DNA of 12,655 nt from Brachionus koreanus (Eukaryota > Rotifera > Eurotatoria > Ploima > Brachionidae): positions 265,260 to 277,914 of the forward strand of contig PJRA01000297.1 of assembly GCA_016987375.1 (NCBI GenBank), written 5' to 3'. A program made the translations under genes and the position numbers. Shown here piece by piece: positions 6,043 through 12,655 of the stretch (within the stretch, counting starts at the first letter, position 1; the number at the start of each line of letters is the position of its first letter). Under the pieces are notes generated by a model. That model had not been told where the DNA came from. It saw only the letters and a program-made list of their open reading frames with translations, and ran no database searches.

Positions 6043-7803
6043 ATGGAGATAATTTCGTTTTGTATAACATTTGTAATTTACATTTTTTTTTTAATCATAA
6101 AATCATTGAAACTTAATAGAATAATTTGTATCAAAAGTCTCATATTAAGAAACGGATTGGAATTGGATTTGAGTCAAAATGAAGAATATAGTAAATATTC
6201 TAATACTAAAACAAAGGATATGAAATATTCTAATGGAATGAAATATTTTAAACAAATTTTGAATTCATGGTCATTATATATTTCATCATTTATTTTTACT
6301 GGGTACATTTTGGAAACTTATTTATATGGTGGGCGAATTATATTCAATTCTTTATCAATAATTCTCGGCTATTTGCTTGCCTTATTTATTTTTCAACCTG
6401 TCTTTTTCAAAATGGATGAATCAATAAAGTCACCGTATGAATTTTTAGAAAAACGATATTCAAATGGATATATATTGAGATTTTTATGTTCATTTTTAGT
6501 TTGCTTGTTCAAATTTTCGGTTTTATCACTACATATTTGGGGTTCAGCAATTATTCTAAGTGTAATATTTCCAATTTTTCCGTGGCTATCAGCTATTATA
6601 ATTAGTACTGTTAGCTTCCTATTGACATGTTTAAAATCAGGTGTTAAGCAATTTTTTTTAATTAAACTTTTATTTTTCATTTTAATTGTATCAATCATAT
6701 TTATTTCTTTAGTATATGACCTAATAGTAAATAAAAACAAATCAATATTTCGAGAGACTGACAATCAAATATATAACGATCGATTGAAATTAATTGAAAC
6801 AAAATTTGATTTTACTATCAAATATACAATATGGAATCAGATTTTTTCCTCGCCTATTTCATGGTGTGCCTACTATTGCTTGCTTCCTAATAGCTTTAAA
6901 AAAATTAGATCAGTTTCAACAAATTTTAGATCAAAAGCTCTTCTAATGTCAAACATACCAGTTGTAGCATTGGCTGGCTGCTTGCTTGTTTTTTGTGGTA
7001 TCTTATCATTTATTAGTTTCAATAGTTGCGATCCAATTTTGGTCGAACGACTAGATGATAAAAATCAAATTGGACTTTATTGGCTTAAAAATGTGCTATT
7101 TAAAAAAGTGCCTTTTTTGACAGGTATCTTTTTTTCGTGCTTAATACTAAATTCAATTTATCAACATTCAAATGGAATTTTACAACTAAAAGAAACAATA
7201 TGTTTTGATTTAATTGATGTTTGTTCTGATAATTTGAGAAGTAAAATAGCCAACAATCATTACATCAAGATAATTCTTGTTTTATTTTTAAATGCTTTTA
7301 ATGTTGGTTTTTTTATGGTTTTTAGTCAAGCTAAAAATTCTCTATTTTCTTTATTCTACTTATTTAGTAACACATTCAATCCACCTATTTTTGGAGTGTT
7401 GTTTCTCTCAATTTATAATCCTTTCGCTAATTTATTTGGGGCATTGGTCAGCTTTTTATTAAGCTCTTTTGTCATGTTCTGGCTATTTCTTGGACGTATA
7501 TATTTTTTAGACGAATACAGTCCAGATTTTCAATTTAACATGCTTATATGTGAAAATAACATGAACACAAGTATATCGTTTAAGAAAATATCGAATTCTT
7601 CAATCAACTCTCAATATGCTTTTACCATCTATAAAATAAGCTCCTTATGGTATCCATTATATTGTGTTTTGTTTATTTATATTTCTGGAAGTTTATTTAG
7701 TTTAATGTATTCTATTTTCAGGCAAAAAATAATTAAAATAGTTCTCAAGTTTGCATCTGAAATCGCTAAATATACAACTATTCAAATAAAGAATATTACC
7801 TAA
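6043..7803 (+). CDS. Divergent SLC5-family (SMCT/SMVT/NIS-like) solute symporter
   Basis: A 586-residue multi-pass membrane protein of the sodium:solute symporter superfamily, in one exon. Hydrophobic segments lie at about 2-20, 74-96, 98-122, 144-172, 178-197, 203-225, 262-281, 301-325, 354-373, 406-427, 433-453, 460-486 and 533-558, matching the 13-helix SLC5 plan. Family landmarks are SLYISSFIFTGYILETYLYG (TM1), FIFQPVFFKM and SPYEFLEKRYS (115-140), WGSAIIL (166-172), FNSCDPIL (326-333) and NPPIFGVLFLSIYNPFAN (446-463). Animal relatives move monocarboxylates, vitamins or iodide with sodium; the substrate here cannot be predicted. By hand alignment, the Ser/Thr pair of the sodium site in TM8 becomes Tyr-Gln (373-374), and the QVQRY motif after TM6 is lost. 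It may be uncoupled or degenerating, although the frame is fully intact. The ATG has a good Kozak context. Confidence 0.82.
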   Translation: MEIISFCITFVIYIFFLIIKSLKLNRIICIKSLILRNGLELDLSQNEEYSKYSNTKTKDMKYSNGMKYFKQILNSWSLYISSFIFTGYILETYLYGGRIIFNSLSIILGYLLALFIFQPVFFKMDESIKSPYEFLEKRYSNGYILRFLCSFLVCLFKFSVLSLHIWGSAIILSVIFPIFPWLSAIIISTVSFLLTCLKSGVKQFFLIKLLFFILIVSIIFISLVYDLIVNKNKSIFRETDNQIYNDRLKLIETKFDFTIKYTIWNQIFSSPISWCAYYCLLPNSFKKIRSVSTNFRSKALLMSNIPVVALAGCLLVFCGILSFISFNSCDPILVERLDDKNQIGLYWLKNVLFKKVPFLTGIFFSCLILNSIYQHSNGILQLKETICFDLIDVCSDNLRSKIANNHYIKIILVLFLNAFNVGFFMVFSQAKNSLFSLFYLFSNTFNPPIFGVLFLSIYNPFANLFGALVSFLLSSFVMFWLFLGRIYFLDEYSPDFQFNMLICENNMNTSISFKKISNSSINSQYAFTIYKISSLWYPLYCVLFIYISGSLFSLMYSIFRQKIIKIVLKFASEIAKYTTIQIKNIT

Positions 7804-7872
7804 TTGTTTAGAGATTAATAACTTTTATTGCAGTCGTGAAGTAAATTAAAATTGACATTAAAAAAATTATCA

Positions 7873-7878
7873 AATAAA
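7873..7878 (+). terminator. Candidate polyadenylation signal of SLC5 gene
   Basis: AATAAA lies about 70 bases after the TAA stop, the first exact hexamer downstream. Such hexamers are common at this base composition, so the assignment rests on position. Confidence 0.45.
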
Positions 7879-8611
7879 GCTATTAAAAAATATTATTTTA
7901 GTTGTTAAATAATGTATCTTGATAAATTCTTAAAAGCTCTTTCTCTAAAAACAATTAAACTTATAAAAAGAAGAATTTCTTTCAGCTAAAAAATAATGGC
8001 CATCATTTAATGTTCTGACAAAAAACTACATTAAATAACAAATAAACTAATTGACTGATAAAAATATGATCTAATAGGCAAAAAAAACTTTTTAATTGAC
8101 AAATAATCTAATTTAATAACAAACTAATTATTCTCAGAAAAGCAAAAGAGGAAGATCAAAAAACCGAAACCAGCTTTGTTTCTACCAGAACGTTTGTAAT
8201 TTAAACAGTTCAGAAAAAGAATCCGAACTCGAGAAAGCATCTGTCGAACAAGAGTCTACTCAGAGTTATAGTCGTTGATGTTGATTTACCGAAAAAAACA
8301 AGAAACGCCAAAGAAATTAACAACTCAATTAAAAAACCAAAAAAAAAAACTATTATTTTTATTTTTCTCATTATTTTTTTCTTAATTTAATTTTTTTCCA
8401 GTCAATGAACATTAAAACATTAAGCCATTTTTAAATGTGTATAAAATTATTTGTTATTTAAATAAATATAATTGTCACTTAGATTAGTTTATTTTTGTCA
8501 GTACATAATTATAAATAGTCACATCATCAAACATATTTGTTAACATTTTAGTTTTTGTATTCAGATAAAATATAGTAAATTTGTCGCCTTTTTAGTTATT
8601 TTGTCATCACA
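7879..8611. other. A+T-rich intergenic region with a protein-like island
   Basis: Mostly non-coding. At about 8145-8270 the composition rises in G+C. One frame reads KRGRSKKPKPALFLPERL before a stop, and another then reads NSSEKESELEKASVEQESTQ. The first is reminiscent of the basic linker sequences in transposon or retroelement polyproteins. A 10-bp inverted pair, CTGACAAAAA (8015-8024) and TTTTTGTCAG (8492-8501), brackets this island and could mark a decayed element. Neither point is strong, and I name no family. Confidence 0.3.
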
Positions 8612-8729
8612 TGGGGATAAAATTTGTCACCCCCAAAAAATTTAAGCTAAAAATTATAAAAAAAAAATTGTTTTTTTTTAAATTAAAACGTTTTAATTAA
8701 AAAATTATACGATAAATTTTATACCCCAC
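8612..8729. repeat. Short inverted-repeat unit (possible mini-MITE)
   Basis: TGGGGATAAAATTTGTCA at 8612-8629 is nearly the reverse complement of the end of the unit (CGATAAATTTTATACCCCA, 8711-8729), apart from one inserted base and two mismatches. The G/C-containing tips stand out in this sequence. A second small hairpin, CCCAC...GTGGG, overlaps the right end at about 8725-8738. I see no clear target duplication. Confidence 0.35.
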
Positions 8730-8738
8730 TATTGTGGG

Positions 8739-9181
8739 AAATTTTTTTTTCTTTAAGTATTATTTTTAAGCCACATTAACTTGTTCATAAATTATGGAAA
8801 TCATAATTTTTTTTTTTAAATAGTGCAAAAATGAATATAATCATCGATCTAAAACCATTGAATAGGGAAAGGACTATGTTATGTTGCCTAAATTTTAATC
8901 TATTTATTTATTTAATAACAAAAGATTACGCCAGATTTGGCAATAAAAAACATTAAATTATAAAAAGGACAATATATTTTTTGCTCATTTAATATCTTAA
9001 AATAGTAAAATAAATTGTGGTTATTTAGTTCTATTTTACGGACAAATATTAAATTTGATTATCTTATCAAAAATTAGACCAGAAAATGTGTTAAAAAAAT
9101 ATATTCTCCAATGTTCTATAAAAAATACCCTAATTTTAAAATGTGTAGCCTTTTTTTTTATCAAAACCAAAATAAAGCAAG
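8739..9181. other. A+T-rich stretch without recognisable genes
   Basis: There are homopolymer runs and no supported coding frame. A 60-codon frame ending at 9237 starts without ATG, is lysine/isoleucine-rich from base composition alone, and is not considered a gene. Confidence 0.5.
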
Positions 9182-9239
9182 CGAAAAGTAACAAGACCAG
9201 CAATCACTTGGTCGCATTGAGAAGAAATCAAAAGTAATG
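9182..9239 (+). repeat. Possible fragment of LINE/SINE 3' tail
   Basis: GAAATCAAAAGTAATG at 9224-9239 is identical to 16 bases in the tail of the SINE (4857-4872), where they encode the WKSKVM part of the LINE C-terminus. Here one frame reads RIEKKSKVM. The fragment lies on the plus strand immediately next to a minus-strand LINE remnant. At this base composition a 16-base match could still be chance, so this is tentative. Confidence 0.25.
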
Positions 9240-9288
9240 CTTTTTGTTATTCGATTCAATACTTTTCAATACTTTTTGTTATTCGATT
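9240..9288. repeat. 17-bp direct repeat, 32-bp period
   Basis: CTTTTTGTTATTCGATT occurs at 9240-9256 and again at 9272-9288. It lies at the decayed C-terminal end of the minus-strand LINE fragment. Because the period is not a multiple of three, the duplication shifts the frame and was probably acquired after the copy died. Confidence 0.7.
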
Positions 9289-9607
9289 TTCTTCCATTCT
9301 AAGTATATGTCGTAATCTTTTTGCACAGGCTCATAAATTCCGAATTTGTTCTTGGAATAGTTCGTCATTTGTTATTGTATCTGGACAGTGTTTATTTAAT
9401 TCCTCTTAAGCTACAAGTATGGAATGTTTTAATACTTTTTCTGTCAGCTTCACACATCCCCCAGCATTCACTGCCATACATTAGTGTTGCTTTCACTTTA
9501 CTATTGTACAGCGTTAGCTTTGTTTTATTGCTGTAGCTGATAGATTTCCATACTGGTTCGAGCTCTGCAAAGGCACTTTTTCTTTTCGACAGTCTATTCT
9601 CTATATC
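9256..9607 (-). pseudogene. LINE ORF2 C-terminal fragment (YGSECW type)
   Basis: On the minus strand from 9607 the frame reads DIENRLSKRKSAFAELEPVW, then SNKTKLTLYNSKVKATLMYG with SECW, then FHTCSLRGIK and a stop (9392-9394). After a frameshift it continues NKHCPDTITNDELFQEQIRN, a stop, and RLRHILRMEENRITKS. This is the order of the post-polymerase region of non-LTR retrotransposons annotated as endonuclease-reverse transcriptases: IxKAxxAFxxLxxIWKS, LLYGSECW, a TIxNEEL block and RRLxHVLRM. The copy is 5'-truncated and carries at least one frameshift and two stops. It differs from the two jockey-like remnants near the start of the window and belongs to the type whose C-terminus resembles the coding-like tail of the SINE at 4677-4915. 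Confidence 0.83.
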
Positions 9608-9689
9608 TTTGTGTGATTCCATAATTACCAAAATTAATAAGTTGTGACATTCACTCAATAGTTTAATTTCAGCCAAAATCAAGCTTAAA

Positions 9690-10310
9690 TTTACCCCCTT
9701 TTCGCATTAAACGGTTTTATATTTTGAATTATCATCTTTATTTGCTTTCATTTCGTTGAATGGATTTTTCAAAAATTGAAATATTGAAAAAAATGATAAG
9801 TCAAATTGTGCGCTATTTGCAACTTATTGAGAAAACATATTTTTTAGATAAAAATGAAAAAATTAAGAAAAATAATTAGAAATGAATGTTTAACAAAAGA
9901 AATTAAAGTAAACAAAATTGTTCAACATTTACTTGAGCATTTTTTATTTTATAAGAAAACATAAAATAGAGCTTATTAAAAAATAATGATTACTCGTAAA
10001 TTTAAAATTAAATTTTTTCAATTCTCTTAATTTACTATTTACTTGTTTCATTTTTTTTTTCTTTTCCAATTTTTTCGTTTTCCCAATTTAAACAAAATAA
10101 GAACTATTTAGATTAACAAGGCCAATCATACAAGACAAAATTGATGTAGGAGTAAAAGTCAAAATTATAACGAGGCAAAAAAAGAAATCAAAAAAATTAG
10201 GAGAACATGTCAGACAACCCAAAATATCATTAAAATAGATTCGACATATTAACCATCTTTTTTTTTTAATTTACATTTCTCATTCATTTAGTCATTTAAT
10301 TCAATTCAAA
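9690..10310. other. A+T-rich intergenic stretch
   Basis: No coding frame, RNA gene or repeat family is recognisable. It consists of poly-A and poly-T tracts and short imperfect palindromes. Confidence 0.5.
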
Positions 10311-10311
10311 A

Positions 10312-10338
10312 TATATATAAATATCTATATATATATAC
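10312..10338. repeat. TA-rich simple repeat
   Basis: An imperfect (TA)n run with small interruptions, immediately before the AAT microsatellite. Confidence 0.75.
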
Positions 10339-10340
10339 AC

Positions 10341-10373
<33 letters not shown>
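10341..10373 (+). repeat. (AAT)11 microsatellite
   Basis: Eleven uninterrupted AAT units, 33 bp. A perfect array of this length is likely to vary in copy number between individuals. Confidence 0.95.
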
Positions 10374-10374
<1 letters not shown>

Positions 10375-10422
10375 TATATTATACGATCAAATTAGTTTAA
10401 CTAAATTTACAAAGCAGGATAA

Positions 10423-10557
10423 CTAATTGAATCTCACTATAGTAGACTTTTCTTTGATGTTTCTACCGACATTGCTGATTTCGTTTTCGCTAACACCATA
10501 CTTCTTTCTTTTTTGAATGATGCCATTACACAATTCATAATTATGTTTCTTTTTTTT
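10423..10557 (-). pseudogene. Possible helix-turn-helix fragment
   Basis: A 44-codon open stretch on the minus strand without an ATG start, ending in TAG at 10423-10425. It contains YELCNGIIQKRKKYGVSENE followed by ISNVGRNIKEKSTIVRFN. The pattern of a basic helix, YGVSENEIS turn and NIKEK resembles the psq/CENP-B-type helix-turn-helix found at the N-terminus of pogo/Tigger transposases (FGV-x2-STIS-x-IxKNKEKI). The similarity is by eye and weak, and no catalytic domain follows. An overlapping frame with an ATG at 10638-10640 covers the same bases but shows no such pattern. Confidence 0.22.
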
Positions 10558-11849
10558 TCATTTATTATCGCTTGTCTAGTTAAAATGGTTAATCTAATAT
10601 ATAATATAAATATACTTGTATCTTCTCTAATATAAAACAACTAGCCAACTAGAGCATTTTTTCAGTCTTAAAAAAATTTCAAATTTTCATTAATTATTTT
10701 TACATCGCCAGAATATGGCGCTAACTGAATTAAATAAAATAAAATTAAATGTAAATTAATTCACCGACATAATACTGTAAATATCGGTGTGTTTCATCAC
10801 ATTAGTCATTTCTCAATTAACTAAATTAAACTTAAAAACTTGAGATCAATTTTACCCTAATATATAAACACCTAGGATTTAAACTCTCATCTAGATTAAA
10901 TTTTATTTGAATCCACTATGATCAAGAATTTTTAAGCTTTATTATTTTTCACTTATTTTTTAACATTTTTGCATTTTTAAAACCATTTTCAAAATTTTAT
11001 CAAAAAAGATGACTTAACGACTTTTGAAAATCTACATAATCTAGATTTTATATTGTGAATTTTTAACAAAAGACAAAAACTTTAAATTGTTAATAAGCTC
11101 TTCTCTAAATGGCTATAGAGCGTTCTGCATATATATAAACTAATACAAAGATTGTGTCGACCCAAATTAAGTCTGAACAAAAACTGTGTAGTTTAATTCC
11201 GATAACTTCTTGATTAAGTGCTTGTAAATTTACAGCAGCAGTTTTGTACAGCTAATAAATTTTGCAGAATGTTTTTTTTGCCTCTAGAAAAATGCAAATT
11301 AAAAATCAGAAGACTTTTTATTTTTTTCAAATTCACAATGTTTTTTGTTTCTATTCTATTTTTTTACTATTAAATCATTTAATTTTAGAATAAATTTTTA
11401 CAGTAATTGACATGAAAAAAATTCTGATTTTTAAAAAATTCATTAATTATTTAGAACCTTTCATAAATATTGTCAAAATTTCCTTATTTTTATTAAATAA
11501 ATAATTATAGTAGAATTTTACAATCAAATAAATGCTCAGAAAAGGCTTTATAATAGTTTTTTTTATTGTTACTAGGCGTCAAAAGTCAATATCTTGAAGC
11601 AAAAAAAATAATTCTCATTTGAAGCCAGGAACAATAGATTGGTAGAAACTAAAGGGAAATAAAAATTTTAAAATCTATTAACATTAAATACAAAGAAACC
11701 TTAAAATTAAATTTTTTATTACCTTTTATTTTTTTTTAATTAAAGATTTGTTGCTTTTATATTGTTAAGAATCAAAAGAAATTAACAATAATAGGATAAA
11801 TTGTTTTTACTTTTATAAATTGTTAAATAGAAGCCATTGAAAAGTGAAA
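10558..11849. other. Long A+T-rich region upstream of the orphan gene
   Basis: I see no supported gene. Small structures include a hairpin CACCGA...TCGGTG at about 10762-10789 and a less A+T-rich patch at 11140-11260 (GTGTCGACCCAAATTAAGTC and following bases) that could be a decayed transposon end. The last few hundred bases should contain the promoter of the gene starting at 11850, but no element can be singled out. Confidence 0.45.
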
Positions 11850-12344
11850 ATGGAAAAGCCAAATATATTGAAATCAACAAATCGTTCACTGAGTTCTTTA
11901 TCATCTAGTTTGGCACTTGATTCCAGCTTTGTAATGCCGAATTCAAAACGAAACAAATCCGCAGCATCATTTATGATACACCAAAAGTACCAGCAGCCAG
12001 TTGTTTATCTTCATAAACCTAAAGATTTAAATGGGCCGTTTAGTGTATACAATATACCTGAGATTCGTGATGTGCTCAAGAGCTACCGTAAGAATGCCAC
12101 AATGCGAAAAAGAGAAGTCAGTCAGCTAAATGCAAATATTTATGATGAGCTGAAACTAAACGAGTATTTTTCAAAAAGATCTAATTCGACTAGAAGCTCA
12201 AAATTTTCAACAGCCAATTCTTTTCTATCTGCAGTACAAATCTATTTGCCGACTAAAAATAAAATTTGCACTCTGAACAAAAAAATTGAGCAGAAATCAG
12301 AAAACAAGCAAGAAATACATCTGCCAAAATTGGATAAAATTTGA
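11850..12344 (+). CDS. Uncharacterised basic, Ser-rich 164-residue protein
   Basis: I do not recognise this protein. The frame is also open from a GTG at 11844, but a eukaryotic start must be the ATG at 11850, which has A at -3 and G at +4. The product is 164 residues, rich in Lys, Ser and Asn and strongly basic. Residues 10-27 are a Ser/Leu-rich stretch (RSLSSLSSSLALDSS) and 48-70 carry a more ordered segment, QQPVVYLHKPKDLNGPFSVY. Residues 71-110 are probably helical (EIRDVLKSYRKNATMRKREV), and 109-121 are again Ser/Arg-rich. There is no signal peptide, membrane segment or zinc-ligand pattern. Base composition is clearly less A+T-rich than the flanks, arguing for a real gene. It ends in TGA with AATAAA 80 bases later. 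It may be a lineage-specific cytoplasmic or nuclear protein. Confidence 0.62.
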   Translation: MEKPNILKSTNRSLSSLSSSLALDSSFVMPNSKRNKSAASFMIHQKYQQPVVYLHKPKDLNGPFSVYNIPEIRDVLKSYRKNATMRKREVSQLNANIYDELKLNEYFSKRSNSTRSSKFSTANSFLSAVQIYLPTKNKICTLNKKIEQKSENKQEIHLPKLDKI

Positions 12345-12423
12345 ATTTTTTTTTAATTATTCATCCAATGCATGCTTTTGTAAAAAGTTATTAAAATATT
12401 CAATATCTAGTTTTTTTTTATTG

Positions 12424-12429
12424 AATAAA
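12424..12429 (+). terminator. Candidate polyadenylation signal of orphan gene
   Basis: AATAAA lies about 80 bases after the TGA at 12342-12344, a normal distance for a metazoan 3' end. The low complexity around it limits confidence. Confidence 0.45.
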
Positions 12430-12655
12430 AAAAATTAAAATTTTCTAAAATAACATAAAAATAATAATCAAAAAGATTCTAAAATTAAAAATAAAACATC
12501 ACTAACGACAAGTTTACTGATTGAGATGGGGCAAACCATTGATTTCTGTTATGATAATTTCGAAAATAGATAAAATAATTTTTTTTTTAAAGCCACTTCC
12601 CTGACTTAAAAAATAAAAAAAATTCAAAATAAAATTACACCTTAAATTTTTTTTT
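12430..12655. other. A+T-rich downstream flank
   Basis: Non-coding sequence to the end of the window. No gene or repeat family is recognised. Confidence 0.5.

Noticed and set aside
6393..6764. 123-codon minus-strand open frame
   Set aside because: It is antisense to the SLC5 coding sequence and has no motif of its own; shadow frame.
9055..9237. 60-codon plus-strand open frame
   Set aside because: No ATG start, Lys/Ile-rich as expected from base composition, and no recognisable domain; only its last bases may be a LINE/SINE tail fragment.
9321..9536. 71-codon plus-strand open frame with hydrophobic residues
   Set aside because: It is antisense to the YGSECW-type LINE fragment; its hydrophobicity is a by-product of that sequence.
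10437..10640. 67-codon minus-strand open frame
   Set aside because: No domain pattern in this frame; the overlapping frame ending at 10423 shows the more protein-like HTH pattern, and even that is weak.
10762..10789. CACCGA...TCGGTG hairpin as a terminator or regulatory RNA
   Set aside because: A 6-bp stem with a 16-base A+T-rich loop is easily found by chance, and nothing nearby needs it.
1..12655. CRISPR array, operon or bacterial defence system
   Set aside because: No spaced direct repeats, no Shine-Dalgarno-led gene clusters, and the gene and transposon content is metazoan.

Overview
The window is nuclear DNA from an A+T-rich animal genome, by eye well over 70% A+T. This is shown by gene-sized open frames with ATG starts in good Kozak contexts, a metazoan-type SLC5 transporter, animal-type non-LTR retrotransposon remnants, a tRNA-derived SINE and TA- or TTAA-flanked inverted-repeat elements. 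Bacterial signals (operons, Shine-Dalgarno sites) are absent. The base composition, compact genes and jockey-like LINE tails resemble small aquatic invertebrates such as monogonont rotifers (Brachionus). That is an impression from memory, not a proven assignment.

Layout. 1-2100 holds two decayed jockey-like LINE tails, one on the minus strand (about 394-705) and one on the plus strand (about 1206-1889). 2119-2954 is a structurally complete 828-bp non-autonomous piggyBac-type element with TTAA duplications and a perfect 14-bp terminal inverted repeat. Directly beyond it lie the C-terminal part of a Tc1-like transposase (2955-3347) and the N-terminal part of a Mutator-like (MULE) transposase carrying stop codons (3397-4086). 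4290-4539 is a 250-bp foldback MITE, and 4677-4915 is a tRNA-headed SINE inside a perfect 14-bp target-site duplication. 5219-5616 is a second, larger MITE.

Two real single-exon genes are visible. 6043-7803 (+) encodes a divergent 586-residue SLC5 (sodium:solute symporter superfamily) membrane protein. 11850-12344 (+) encodes a 164-residue basic, serine-rich protein of unknown function. Between them lie another LINE tail on the minus strand (about 9256-9607), short protein-like islands, a possible small inverted-repeat element, an (AAT)11 microsatellite and long A+T-rich stretches with nothing I can call.

The genes do not form an evident system. The region reads as a transposon graveyard around two isolated genes. 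The points most worth a second look are the SINE, whose 3' tail still spells the C-terminus of a LINE ORF2, the piggyBac-type element with asymmetric subterminal repeats, and the SLC5 protein, which appears to have lost residues normally used for sodium coupling.
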